Positions 45,023 to 55,900 of a DNA stretch of 64,000 nucleotides are shown piece by piece. The position numbers were made by a program, and so were the translations under genes. Within the stretch, counting starts at the first letter, position 1; the number at the start of each line of letters is the position of its first letter. The notes beneath the pieces are model-generated. The model saw only the letters and a program-made list of their open reading frames with translations. It searched no databases and was not told the DNA's origin. The stretch is from Paenibacillus sp. HB172176. Its GTDB lineage: Bacteria > Bacillota > Bacilli > Paenibacillales > Paenibacillaceae. Where the stretch lies: positions 248,001 through 312,000 of the forward strand of contig NZ_JAATHD010000004.1 in the NCBI RefSeq assembly GCF_011947265.1, read 5' to 3'.

Positions 45023-46179
45023 AGACGATAGCGGGTTATCAGCGAGCAAATGGAGACATCGGCATACGCAATCATCTGCTCATCATTCCGACCGTCATTT
45101 GCTCGAACCAGGTATGCAATCGGATTATGCAGATGGTGCCGGGGGCGGTCTCGATTCCGCATCAGCATGGCTGCAGTCAGATCGGCGCAGACAAGAAGCG
45201 CACCTTTGACGTGCTGGCTGGGACGGGCAAAAACCCGAATGTTGGCGCCGTGCTGATTATTTCGCTCGGCTGCGAGGTTGTGGATCCGGTAGAGCTGGCG
45301 GAGGAGATCAGGAAGACGGGCAAAAGAGTAGAGCATTTCGACATCCAATCGGCAGGCGGATCGGTGAAGGCTATCACGCATGGCACCGAGCTGGCACGGT
45401 CCATGCTGGCGGAGCTTGAGCGCGAGGAGAAGGCGCAGGTGCCGCTCAGCAAGCTGAAAATCGGCGTAAAATGCGGCGGCTCCGACGCAACCTCCGGCTT
45501 GTCGTCGAATCCGGCGCTTGGCGGCGCCGCAGATGCGGTCATAGCGGCAGGAGGCTCGGTTGTCATCGGAGAGACAACCGAGATTATTGGAGCCGAGCAT
45601 GTGCTGGCGGAGCGCTGCGTGGATGGGGGGACAAAAGATAAGCTGTATGAGATCGTCGATCGGTTCGAGGAGCTGATCGGCCAGATGGGAGCAGATATGC
45701 GCGGCGGCAATCCTAGTCCAGGCAATATTGCCGGAGGTCTCTCTACAATTGAAGAGAAATCGCTGGGCTGCATCAGCAAATGCGGCACCGCGCCGATTCG
45801 GGGCGTGATTGAATATGCCGAGGATATTCCCGATGGCGGCTTATACTTCATGGACTCGCCGGGCAACGACATCGAATGCGTTTCGGGGATGGCTGCCGGC
45901 GGCGCACATATCGTATGCTTCACGACGGGAAGAGGCACGCCCACAGGAGCGGCAGTCGTGCCGGTAATCAAGATCACCGGCAATCCGCGAACCTACAAGC
46001 TGATGGAGGACAACATGGACGTCGATGTCAGCGGCATGCTGAGCGGCGAGCAGAGCCTGGCCGCGGCAGGCGAGGCGATCTGGCAGGAAATCGTTGAGGT
46101 GGCGGGTGGCAAGTGGACCAAGGCCGAGGTGCTGGGGCATCAGGAGTTTAGCATTAACCGTATTGGTCCTAGCTTGTAA
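45019..46179 (+). CDS. UxaA-family dehydratase large subunit (altronate/galactarate dehydratase or sulfolactate sulfo-lyase type)
   Basis: This 386-residue catalytic subunit has the family motifs GYQRANGDIGIRNHLLIIPT, HQHGCSQIGADKKRT, VKCGGSDATSGLSSNP, NPSPGNIAGGLSTIEEKSLG, SPGNDIECVSGMAAGGAHIV and TTGRGTPTGAAVVPVIKITG. It pairs with the small subunit encoded by the overlapping upstream gene. The reaction would be beta-elimination of water from a sugar acid, or of sulfite from sulfolactate. Given four sulfatases in the window a sulfo-compound is possible, but these sulfatases release sulfate, not sulfonate, so altronate-like dehydration is preferred. Confidence 0.87.
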   Translation: MKTIAGYQRANGDIGIRNHLLIIPTVICSNQVCNRIMQMVPGAVSIPHQHGCSQIGADKKRTFDVLAGTGKNPNVGAVLIISLGCEVVDPVELAEEIRKTGKRVEHFDIQSAGGSVKAITHGTELARSMLAELEREEKAQVPLSKLKIGVKCGGSDATSGLSSNPALGGAADAVIAAGGSVVIGETTEIIGAEHVLAERCVDGGTKDKLYEIVDRFEELIGQMGADMRGGNPSPGNIAGGLSTIEEKSLGCISKCGTAPIRGVIEYAEDIPDGGLYFMDSPGNDIECVSGMAAGGAHIVCFTTGRGTPTGAAVVPVIKITGNPRTYKLMEDNMDVDVSGMLSGEQSLAAAGEAIWQEIVEVAGGKWTKAEVLGHQEFSINRIGPSL

Positions 46180-46208
46180 TTATGGGAAATGATAGAATGA
46201 TAGAAAGC

Positions 46209-46378
46209 GGTGCGAATGCCAAGCTCACATGAAAATGCTGGGGGATTCGCACCGGAAATAAAGCGAATTGTGTTCGATTTATGCACAATTCGCTTTAGTG
46301 TATGAAAGTTTTTTAGTGTTTTGAGTGATTTTTTGATGCAAAATGGACGAATTTGCTCCAATTTGTTCAAAATTCGCT
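46209..46378 (+). promoter_or_regulatory. CRISPR leader of array 1
   Basis: An inverted repeat GGTGCGAAT (46209-46217) / ATTCGCACC (46245-46253) stands exactly 126 bp before the first repeat, and CAAAATTCGCT abuts it. Both elements and the 126-bp distance recur before array 2. The AT-rich stretch between them fits a type I leader with the transcription start and integration signals. Confidence 0.75.
46261..46300 (+). terminator. Stem-loop within leader 1, possible terminator of the uxaA unit
   Basis: AAGCGAATTGTG (46261-46272) pairs perfectly with CACAATTCGCTT (46284-46295), 12 bp, followed by TAGTG and later GTTTTTTAG. It is absent from leader 2, so it probably belongs to the upstream gene unit. 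Confidence 0.5.
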
Positions 46379-49168
46379 GTCGCATCCTACGCGGATGCGT
46401 GGATTGAAATGCTCTATCATTCCTCTTCCTTCTTCCAGCATCAAGGTCGCATCCTACGCGGATGCGTGGATTGAAATCTGATTGCCTAATTCGAAAGCCA
46501 GTCATAATGCGTCGCATCCTACGCGGATGCGTGGATTGAAATTTTTAAAAACTCATTTGGCTCAAATAAAAAACGAGTCGCATCCTACGCGGATGCGTGG
46601 ATTGAAATTTTGGTCAATTTACAGGTTATTGCAGTATCCAATAGTCGCATCCTACGCGGATGCGTGGATTGAAATCTCCTCTGACATGTCGTTTTGATCG
46701 CGTACACTGGTCGCATCCTACGCGGATGCGTGGATTGAAATTTCTATGGATAAAATTTCAAAGGAGGTGTGTGTGTCGCATCCTACGCGGATGCGTGGAT
46801 TGAAATGCAAGCTCGCGCTCAATATAGCTGTTATGTACGAAAGTCGCATCCTACGCGGATGCGTGGATTGAAATACCTGTGACATGATTGAGCGTGGTGT
46901 TCGTACCGTCGCATCCTACGCGGATGCGTGGATTGAAATCCGCAATGTACCCCTTGCCGCCGACCATCTCAATGTCGCATCCTACGCGGATGCGTGGATT
47001 GAAATTCAACTCGTTTCAAATTATCGAGCAGCCGGGCAAGTCGCATCCTACGCGGATGCGTGGATTGAAATTCCCTTGCGGTATTTAACCGACAAGGACT
47101 ACTCGTCGCATCCTACGCGGATGCGTGGATTGAAATCGCGATGCAGCCTCGCCGCTCAATCTGATGCTGGGTCGCATCCTACGCGGATGCGTGGATTGAA
47201 ATCATCGGTTTCCGACCGTCTTGCAGAATCCCTATGTCGCATCCTACGCGGATGCGTGGATTGAAATGGTGCTGCTGCTTCTCATGGGCAAACGCATTTG
47301 GAGTCGCATCCTACGCGGATGCGTGGATTGAAATCGACTTTGTTGGAATGAAGTGGAACGCCGATGCGTCGCATCCTACGCGGATGCGTGGATTGAAATG
47401 GACAACGTTGCGTTGTCGCTGAAGAACATGAAGTCGCATCCTACGCGGATGCGTGGATTGAAATCCTGATTGGGGTCTTGGCTCGTTGGGAGTGATCGTC
47501 GCATCCTACGCGGATGCGTGGATTGAAATATTTGAGTGATACACTTGTAACTTATACATTTAAGTCGCATCCTACGCGGATGCGTGGATTGAAATTCTGA
47601 ATGAACTAAAGGCTGATAAGGCCTCGCCGTCGCATCCTACGCGGATGCGTGGATTGAAATCGAATCGCTGGGGATGCGGAGCGAGTCGAAAGCGGTCGCA
47701 TCCTACGCGGATGCGTGGATTGAAATCTCTCCATTGCTTGATTAAGCTGCAGTTTGCTGAGTCGCATCCTACGCGGATGCGTGGATTGAAATCCGCATCA
47801 GTCGGGAGACGAGGGAGCAATACGAAGTCGCATCCTACGCGGATGCGTGGATTGAAATGTACAACTCTTTGTTTGAAACGTGCTTATTAATGTCGCATCC
47901 TACGCGGATGCGTGGATTGAAATGTTTTGCCTTACGTTGGACTCACCTTTCGGCTTGTCGCATCCTACGCGGATGCGTGGATTGAAATACCACGTACTTT
48001 TTCGGAACGGTCGTGCGGGGGAGTCGCATCCTACGCGGATGCGTGGATTGAAATCTCCGCTGGTACCGATAGGAGCGCGACTGCTTTGTCGCATCCTACG
48101 CGGATGCGTGGATTGAAATTTAAAAGCGACCTCAGCATACGCCATCGCCTCGCGTCGCATCCTACGCGGATGCGTGGATTGAAATCCATGCCGACCCGGT
48201 GAATGTCGCTTGTGTCGTGTCGCATCCTACGCGGATGCGTGGATTGAAATGTTTGCCCTGGCATCGAACGAGTAGCCCACAACGTCGCATCCTACGCGGA
48301 TGCGTGGATTGAAATCGAGCACGGAAAACGAGAGCACCGGCGAAGTTAAAGTCGCATCCTACGCGGATGCGTGGATTGAAATCGTTAATGTTGTTAGCAA
48401 GGTTATTCAAACCAATCGTCGCATCCTACGCGGATGCGTGGATTGAAATCTGTTGACTCGGGCATGTCGTAAATCAAGTTTAGTCGCATCCTACGCGGAT
48501 GCGTGGATTGAAATGACCGATGACGGGAACGCCAACCGTAAAGCTTGGTCGCATCCTACGCGGATGCGTGGATTGAAATGTTGGATCGTGAAAGAACAGA
48601 AGATTGAGCCGAGTCGCATCCTACGCGGATGCGTGGATTGAAATGGCTCGAAACGGAGCTGCGTGGGATCAATCGGGAGTCGCATCCTACGCGGATGCGT
48701 GGATTGAAATTCAGGTCTGTTTTGAAGTCGAAGCACCAGTGGAGTCGCATCCTACGCGGATGCGTGGATTGAAATGCTGCCGGTCCGCCAGCTCCGCAAT
48801 GCTGTTGGGTCGCATCCTACGCGGATGCGTGGATTGAAATATACATCGTGAGATTATCTTAAGGCTATGTGAAAGTCGCATCCTACGCGGATGCGTGGAT
48901 TGAAATCGGCATGATAAACGGTGATACAAAGCTATGGCTAGTCGCATCCTACGCGGATGCGTGGATTGAAATGTCGCTACAGTCCATCGACCGGACGCGA
49001 GTTTCGTCGCATCCTACGCGGATGCGTGGATTGAAATCAGATGTCCCATGGCGTCGCCTCGTGCCAATCATGTCGCATCCTACGCGGATGCGTGGATTGA
49101 AATAATGTTAGCGTTGCAAAGGTGTGCCGCATTGTAGTCGCATCCTCCACGGATGCGTGGCTTGAAGG
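46379..49168 (+). CRISPR. Type I-C-like CRISPR array 1: 43 repeats, 42 spacers
   Basis: The 32-bp repeats start GTCGCATCC and end TGGATTGAAAT. Spacers are 31-36 bp (mostly 33-34). The palindrome CGCATCC / GGATGCG closes a loop TACGC. All repeats are identical except the last (49137-49168), which has loop TCCAC and several 3' changes, as usual at the trailer end. Leader and degenerate end agree that the array is read left to right. The repeat matches the type I-C pattern, where Cas5 cuts at the stem base to leave an 11-nt 5' handle. No cas gene is within the window. Two spacers recur in array 2. Short open frames inside are artefacts of the repeats. Confidence 0.97.
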
Positions 49169-49194
49169 AGGGCGTTGATTGGCAATTCATGACC

Positions 49195-49214
49195 GACGAT
49201 GCAAGGATTGAACT
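49195..49214 (+). repeat. Possible decayed CRISPR repeat 3' half beyond array 1
   Basis: GACGATGCAAGGATTGAACT matches the last 20 bases of the repeat at 15 positions, but lies only 14 bp after the degenerate terminal repeat plus a missing 5' half, so a deletion or chance must be assumed. Confidence 0.3.
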
Positions 49215-49375
49215 AAAACGACTTTACCCACATTTTGGGATTGATGGTACTACAGACAATTGATGTAACACTGCGTTCCAACGCTACAGCGCCGTTCTCG
49301 ATAGCCTTTGTATGTTCGATGTACTGGCTGTGTTTGCTATAATCATAATCACAATTAACGATTGATCGTCAATGA

Positions 49376-49970
49376 TCAAATCATTCTTTTTAATAGTCTT
49401 TTCGATATTGAAAGATTTTGTTTATCAATGCAAATTTTGATAATTTCGAATGGCAACACATCAGGATGGATGGCATCCGACAAGGCTAACATACGAAACC
49501 AGATGAGATAAAGGGGAAGATTTCGCTCCGATATACCGCGTTTCATCTTGAAATAGGACTGCAGCTTATTAGCAACAATCGCAATCGGAGAGTTTTCGGT
49601 TGAATTGGCAGCAATATGAGAGGGTAATTGATCCTGCTGATGAATCACGCGAAGCAGCACTTCGCTTGGATTCTCCCGATTGATTGCGATGGAAGAAGGT
49701 ATTCGTTAGATCGCTGAATACCCGCTTGCAATGGTTGCAACGATATCTTTGCCATCCGGTTCCGTGAACATTGCCGTATTTCACATAATCGGAAATCCGT
49801 TTGCCGCTCCTCGTATAGCAATGCGGACAGAAGACGCCCCTCGTGAATCGTTCCCTGCGAACAGTCTCATAATCGATATGAAGCAGTTGCTCCGTTTCCT
49901 CCAGCAGCTCCTCGACAAATTCCGCTTGAGTACTCTGCTGACTGCCCCGATTTTGTTGAATTATGGCCAT
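49376..49970 (-). pseudogene. Zinc-ribbon DNA-binding/transposase-like gene, frameshifted
   Basis: From ATG at 49970 (ribosome binding site GGAGAGG) the minus strand encodes MAIIQQNRG and then a four-cysteine zinc ribbon FCPHC-TRSGKR-YGNVHGTGWQRYRCNHCKRVFSDLTNTFF, as in the N-terminal domain of IS1/IS1595-type transposases. Near 49690 the sense switches to another frame, which reads NRENPSEVLLRVIHQQ and continues about 100 residues to 49376. No DDE domain, terminal inverted repeats or target duplication are visible, so the transposase call is tentative. It is divergent from the jet operon and lies between it and array 1. Confidence 0.55.
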
Positions 49971-50057
49971 TACATTCACCTCTCCGTCCCATTCATGCAT
50001 CGATATGCAAAGTATACTTAAACGCTTGCGATGCAGCAACAACTATCAATCATTAAT

Positions 50058-50066
50058 TGTTATAAT
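50058..50066 (+). promoter_or_regulatory. Extended -10 promoter of the jet operon
   Basis: TGTTATAAT (TGn plus perfect TATAAT) lies about 100 bp before the JetA start. No -35 match is visible, as is common with extended -10 promoters. Confidence 0.5.
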
Positions 50067-50166
50067 GAAGACGGAACAGGGGACAACCTGTTGCAAGAAG
50101 AGGGGCATTGCCGTTACTCTACTAACATCGAATAAAGCAAGAGACCCAAGAAGGAGGATCAAGCAA

Positions 50167-51672
50167 TTGGATTCGTATTTATCGCCGGCAGGGCTGCGGG
50201 CTGTGTCGGAATTAAGCTATTTGACCGCGACGAATGTTGCTAGATATCGCGCGATTATGAAATTCGTATATTTGGAGTATCAGAGATTGAAGTATTGGCT
50301 GCGTCCGGAGGAAATTTACGAGGGAGTCACAGCTTGGTCCGTGCTGGAGGGCTACACGATGGAGCAATGCGTGTCGGATCTGGAGAGTCTGAAAAATTGG
50401 GGCAACCTGGCCTCGCGCCATGACGGCGGACGGGCTTTGTCGCTGGAAGAGTATATGAGGAAGAAAAGTCAGTATCTGCTCACGCCGTATTCGATTGAAA
50501 TCGAGAGGATGCTGGAGGCGCTTGAGAAGGTGAAGGGGTATGGCGGTTCGCTCGAAACGACTTATTTCGACACGATTTCGGAATGCGTGCATCAGATTAG
50601 GGAGAAGGGCGACCTCTTCGAGGAAGGGGAGGCGTTGCAGAATTGGGAGAAGCTTTATGTGGCGTTCAAAACGATGCACGAGAATGCTGCGGATTTCATT
50701 GCCAGCATCCATTCGATACAAGCGGATGAGATGATGGCGACGGATGGTTTCCTCATGCTGAAGGATAATCTGGTGAATTATTTGCAGCATTTTGTGAAGA
50801 GTCTCCAGCGAAGCGCGTATCGCATTGAAGGGCAATTGCAGCGCGTGCGCGACGGCATGCGCGATCTCTATATTGAGAGGGTGCTCGAGGATGAGCTTCG
50901 CAAGCCAAGGTTGGAAGAGGGGAAATCCGCGGAAGAGCTGAGAGCGGAGTTTCATCAAGGCTGGATGAATCTGAAGCGATGGTTTATCGGGGACGAATTG
51001 GAGCAAAGCGAGTTGACCTTGCTTGAGAAGGCGACGAAGGAGACAATCGCGAAGGTGGTGCGCAGCGCGGTTCGCCTGCAGGAGCGAAGGCGCGGCGGCG
51101 TTAGCAGGCGCAATGATCTTGAGAATTTGGGCAGACGATTCGCCGAGCTCGAAAATCTTGACGAGGCGCATAAGCTGGCCGCGTATGCGTTCGGCTTGTT
51201 CCCCAGCAGGCATCTGCAAGGTGAAGATCGCCGGGAGACCGAGCGAGCGGATGCGTCGACATGGGAGGAGCCGCCGAATGTGAGGCTGATTCGCACGCGA
51301 AGTCGGAAGCGAGCGAGCAAATCCGCATCCGAGCCGATGCGTACGCATACCGCGAAGCGTGAGGCCTATCGCAAGCAGGTGGAGGCTCAGCTTGAAGAGG
51401 AACGCGCTTTCGTCACATGGATGCGCGAGGCGGGAGAACGCAGCATAATAGAGCTGCCGGTTCTGAAGGCGAAGGATCGTATGCGGCTTCTGCAATGGAT
51501 TGGCCGATGCACGGCGACGGCTTCGCGATCCTTTGTCACATCGGATGGCTATAAGGTGGCGATTGCCTGGCCGGAGCATGATGAGGATGCGGTATTGCGC
51601 AGCGAGGATGGCGAGTTGATCATGGCTAATTACCGGATTAGCGTAACGGGAGGAGAAGCTCGGAATGGCTAG
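50167..51672 (+). CDS. jetA: Wadjet subunit JetA (DUF2397 / TIGR02677 family)
   Basis: A protein of 501 residues starts at TTG 50167, chosen because AAGGAGG (50151-50157) sits 9 bp before it and the conserved family start (LDSYLSPAGLRAVSELSYLTATNVARYR, partly quoted) begins there; the frame is open upstream to 49963 without a good start. Conserved features are RLKYWLRPEEIYEG and a long helical C-terminal half. In Wadjet JetA is the kleisin-like subunit bridging the SMC heads. It is the first gene of a four-gene operon; jetB overlaps it by 8 bp. Confidence 0.9.
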   Translation: MDSYLSPAGLRAVSELSYLTATNVARYRAIMKFVYLEYQRLKYWLRPEEIYEGVTAWSVLEGYTMEQCVSDLESLKNWGNLASRHDGGRALSLEEYMRKKSQYLLTPYSIEIERMLEALEKVKGYGGSLETTYFDTISECVHQIREKGDLFEEGEALQNWEKLYVAFKTMHENAADFIASIHSIQADEMMATDGFLMLKDNLVNYLQHFVKSLQRSAYRIEGQLQRVRDGMRDLYIERVLEDELRKPRLEEGKSAEELRAEFHQGWMNLKRWFIGDELEQSELTLLEKATKETIAKVVRSAVRLQERRRGGVSRRNDLENLGRRFAELENLDEAHKLAAYAFGLFPSRHLQGEDRRETERADASTWEEPPNVRLIRTRSRKRASKSASEPMRTHTAKREAYRKQVEAQLEEERAFVTWMREAGERSIIELPVLKAKDRMRLLQWIGRCTATASRSFVTSDGYKVAIAWPEHDEDAVLRSEDGELIMANYRISVTGGEARNG

Positions 51673-52900
51673 GGGAGGAACGACTTCCAATGCGATCAGG
51701 CGGATGCGCTCGAATAAGAAGGCGGATGCGGAGCAATGGAATGAACGAAGACGAATATGTGCGCATGCTTTGCTGAACAGGCCCTGGATTGCCAAAGAAA
51801 AGGATGCCGAGCTGTTCTATTGGATCAAGGATCAATATACGGAGCTGAGAGATTGGTTCGCAGAATTTACAGGCTTTCTCTTAATTCTGACGAGAACGAT
51901 GGCGAAGCTGGACAAGGCGCCGCTCGTCGCTGAATCGTGGATGGGTTTTCCTGAATTTCGAGATCCGCGGGATTATGCGTTGTTTACGTATGCGCTGTGG
52001 TATCTCGAATCGAAATCGGAGCTCGATCAATTTGTGCTGACAGATATTGTGGAGCAAGTGAGCGAGCAATTAACCGCCTCGGGTCTAGCTATGGATTGGG
52101 AAAATTATCAGCATCGACTATCGATGGTCCGCGCGCTCAAGAAGCTGCGCGTGCTTGGCGTACTTGTTCATATTGATGGAGAAGAGACGGATTGGGCGCA
52201 TGACACGGGCAAGAATGTGCTTTACGAATGCGCGCCGGTTGCCAGATATGTGCTGCGGCATTTCCCCAAGGAATTGAAGCTATACAGGAGCCTGGAGGAG
52301 ATGAATGATCAAATCGTCTACTCGGAGACGACGGAGGGCGAATTGCGCAAGAGGAGGCATCGGGTATACCGCCGATTGCTGCTTGAGCCGGCTGTCGCCG
52401 ATCGGGACTGGAGCAAGGAGGATCTGTACTATGTTGTGACGCAGAGGCGGGCCATTATGAATCAGATGCAATTCATGTTCGGCATGGAGGGCAGCCGCTA
52501 TCGGGAGGGCTTGTTCTTCTTCTATCCGGAGCTGAGCGGAGAGTGCGCATTATTTCCTACTGCGGCAGGCGTGTCTGATCTTGCGCTGCTCTTCGCCGGA
52601 GAGCTTCGAAGGCAATTGGATGAGCAGGATTGGTATTTGACCGAGCAAGGCACGGTGGAGCTGTCCAGAACGGATCTGGAAGCGCTGCTGTATAAGCTGA
52701 AGCAGAGGTACGGCATGTACTGGAGCAAGGAGCATCGCGAGATGGGGCTTGGCGAATTGGCGGACGCACTGACGCGTCATATGCAGGAATGGGGTTTAGG
52801 GTACGCGCAGAGCAAGGATAGCTCCGCAGAACGATTCGTGGTTTCTTCGGTCGTATCCAGGTGGAACGCGGATTATTCATTGGATGAAGAGGAGGTTTAG
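51665..52900 (+). CDS. jetB: Wadjet subunit JetB (DUF2398 / TIGR02678 family)
   Basis: This 411-residue protein has the order, length and motifs of the DUF2398 family: HALLNRPWIAKEKDAELFYWIKD near residue 30, TDIVEQVSEQL, DWENYQHRLSMVRALKKLRVLGVL (winged-helix like) and RRHRVYRRLLLEPAVADRDW. GGAGGAG precedes its ATG inside the end of jetA. JetB is the KITE-like winged-helix partner that dimerises on the kleisin. It is cytoplasmic and part of the JetABC motor complex. Confidence 0.9.
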   Translation: MARGGTTSNAIRRMRSNKKADAEQWNERRRICAHALLNRPWIAKEKDAELFYWIKDQYTELRDWFAEFTGFLLILTRTMAKLDKAPLVAESWMGFPEFRDPRDYALFTYALWYLESKSELDQFVLTDIVEQVSEQLTASGLAMDWENYQHRLSMVRALKKLRVLGVLVHIDGEETDWAHDTGKNVLYECAPVARYVLRHFPKELKLYRSLEEMNDQIVYSETTEGELRKRRHRVYRRLLLEPAVADRDWSKEDLYYVVTQRRAIMNQMQFMFGMEGSRYREGLFFFYPELSGECALFPTAAGVSDLALLFAGELRRQLDEQDWYLTEQGTVELSRTDLEALLYKLKQRYGMYWSKEHREMGLGELADALTRHMQEWGLGYAQSKDSSAERFVVSSVVSRWNADYSLDEEEV

Positions 52901-52906
52901 CGGTTC

Positions 52907-55900
52907 ATGCAGACAGAAGTGGATGTGGATATAGCTTTGAATGACGAGAATGCCGAGCGCAATGAGCGGCAGAAGCGCAATCGCTGGCAAATGAACAGAG
53001 CGGGGATATTGAATTTTTGGTTTTACGAGGAAGAGGAGTTTGAGCTGGAGGATGGACGAATCGTTCTGCGAGGGACGAATGGAGCGGGCAAGTCGGTTAC
53101 GATGCAAAGCTTCGTTCCGCTTGTGCTGGATGGCGATAAACGGCCTCATCGCCTGGACCCGTTCGGATCGAAGGATCGCAGAATCGAATATTACCTGCTG
53201 GGGGACAAGGAGGAGCATAGCGACCGGACAGGCTATCTATGGCTTGAATTCAAGCATCCTGTTAAGAATATCTACAAGACGATCGGTATCGGTCTCAGAG
53301 CCAGGCGCGGAATGACGCAGGTGAATTTCTGGGGATTCGTGCTGGAGGACGGCAGAAGAATCAATCATGATTTCTGGCTGTATGATCAAATGCTGGAGCT
53401 TGAAGGGCAAGGAAAGTTCCCGCTTGATCGCAAGGTGCTCGAGCTCGCCATTGGCGCCGGAGGCCAGGTGGTGCAGGAGCAGCGGGCGTATCGCGAGCTT
53501 GTGAACCGCTCTTTGTTCGGCTTCCATGACAAGGACGCCTATACCGACTTGCTGCAATTGCTCGTTCAACTGCGCAGTCCCAAGCTGTCCAAGGATGTCA
53601 AGCCAACAGCCATCTATGATATTCTCGTACAAGCCTTGCCGCCTCTTCAGGAGGAAGAGCTGCGTCCGTTGTCGGAAGTGATGGAGGATATGGATCAACT
53701 GGCTGATCGCCTGGAGGAACTGAAGCTGCATCAATCGGAGCTTGATAAGATCAGCCGCAGCTATGAGCAATATAATCGATTCATTCTTTATCAGAGCGGC
53801 AAGCAATTCATGGACGCGCATGCCGAGCATGAGGATGTTCGGGATCGGCTCGCTTCTTTAATGAAGGAGCTGCATGGGAAGGTTCAGGAAAAAACGGATA
53901 CAAAGGCTGCTCAGGAGTCGGCGCAGGCGAGCCTGCTGGAGGCGGATACGGAGCTGGAGCTGCTGGGTCGCAGCGAAGCGATGGAGAAGCAGCAAGAGCT
54001 GGAGCAGACGGAGCAAGCCTTGCAGGAGACGGAGCAGTATAGCGAGCAGTCGCAGAAGCGGTTAACGGCTGCCCTGCGGAATGCCGAGACGGCGCATTGG
54101 AATGAGGAGAAGGCGAAGAAACTGCAGCAGGAATTGCTGGATATGCAGCAAGAAGGATTAGAGGAATTGGATGCGCTGGCGAGCGAGATGGAATTCCGGC
54201 ATCATGGCGTATATGCGAGATACTGGAGTCCGCAGCCGCCGGAGGAGCTCTCCTTCGTCACAGCCTGGAGAAGGGATACCGAGGAGCATCGGAGCGAGAT
54301 CAACGAAGCGTTGAAGCTTGCGGAGCAAGAGCGGGAAGCGGGGATGCTCGTTGCGGAGCTGGACCGCCAATTGGGTGCTTTGCGCGCGGATCGGGATCAA
54401 TCCGAGCATGAGATGCGAGGCGCTGAGGAACGTTCCGAGAAAGCGCTGAGTGAATGGAAGGAGCGGCTGCTCGAATGGAAGCAATCGCTTAGGGCGCTCA
54501 GACTGGATGAATCGACGGCGCAGGCCATGTTCGCCGCAAGCGGTGCTCTGTCGTATGAGCGGCAAGCCGTTGAGGCGGTTCTTCAGCCCGTTCGCAGCGA
54601 AGCTGAGCGGCAAAGACAGACGATCTGGCGAGAGAAGCTGGAGCTGGATCGGCAGGTGGACAGCGAGCAAGCGGACTGGGAGCAGTTAGCCGGTGAGAAG
54701 CGCGCCTGGGAGCAATCGCGAGAGCCTGAGCCTCTCCGCAGTGGAGCAAGGACGGCGACTCGCAGCAAGTACGGTCAAGCTGCCGGCGCTTCGCTGTACG
54801 AGGTATGCGAGTTTCATCCTCATGTCTCTGCTGAACAACAAGCCAGCGTGGAGCTTTCCTTGTTGAACAGCGGATTGCTGGATGCCTGGATTCGCCCTGA
54901 CGGAGCAATCGGAACAGTGAACACTGAGGACGAGGAGGTCTGGATTAGCGCAAGACCGCTTGATTACGGATATACGCTCGCAGATATTTTGCGGCCGGCT
55001 CCTTCTGTGGATTCGGGACTTACAGAGCAGGTTGTCGATGGGGTGCTGCGCTCCTTCGCGTGGGGAGAGGTTTTCGATCCTTCCTCGATTGACGAGGAGC
55101 AGAATCCAATGGTGATAGGCCGGGATTACTATCAATTCGGCTCCGTTGTAGGAAAGGTGAACGGCGAAGGGCACCGGGCGCAATTCATCGGTATAGAAGC
55201 CCGGAAGCAATTCAAGCTGGCGGAGATTGCGCGGCTGGAGCAGGAGATGCAGCAATGTGAAGACAGGCTGGAGGAGCTGCGAGGTCGAATCGTGGAGCTG
55301 GAGCAAGCCAACGAGGCTGTTAACAACGAGCTCGCGCTCTTCCCGATTCATGACGGATTCTATCATGAGGCGCTTCTTGCGGCATGGAAGGAACAATATG
55401 AACGAACAACGCGATTTGCGTTGTTGCTTGAGCAGGAGAACAAGATGTCGGAGCAGTTGAGAGCGAAGGAACAGCATCGCGCGGGATTGAAGCAAGCGTT
55501 AATTGCGGCAACCTCGAACTGGACGAGACTGAAATCGCTCGCGGTTATGCAAGAGGCGTTAAGAGCCATCGCTGATTATCTGGAGGGTATTTCGCAGCTG
55601 CAATCGGATTGGAGAGAATACCGGCAGAAGTCGGCGGAGGCTGATAAATACGAAGCGGAAGCCCGGCAATACACGGAGGATGCCGAGCTTGAGGAGGAGA
55701 ATCGCGACAAGCTGCTGGATAAGCTATTATCGTTGCGAGTGAAGACGGAGCAATTGCGCAAGCTGATGGCTGAGCTTGGCATTAGCGATTTGCATGAACG
55801 TATCAGCGAATTGAAGAGAATTCGGGTTCATCAGCAAGAAGAGTTGAAGCGTCTGGCGGAAGCAATGATTAAAGTGGAGAGTCGCATTGCCGTGCTGAAG

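Noticed and set aside
44693-46179. Firm assignment as sulfolactate sulfo-lyase SuyAB
   Set aside because: Split SAF plus large subunit fits, but the motifs do not separate it from altronate or galactarate dehydratase and no sulfonate genes are nearby.
46482-49105. Many 60-90-codon open frames with repeated HPTRMRGLK or ASYADAWIE peptides in array 1
   Set aside because: They are translations of the CRISPR repeat and carry no ribosome binding sites or independent coding signal.
49169-49375. Additional gene or further array between terminal repeat 1 and the zinc-ribbon remnant
   Set aside because: Only a partial repeat-like 20-mer is seen; spacing is wrong and there is no supported open frame.
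50212-51795. Antisense open frame of 527 codons
   Set aside because: It is opposite jetA, which has family motifs and coupling to jetB; the antisense product is low complexity in Leu/Arg/His and has no ribosome binding site.
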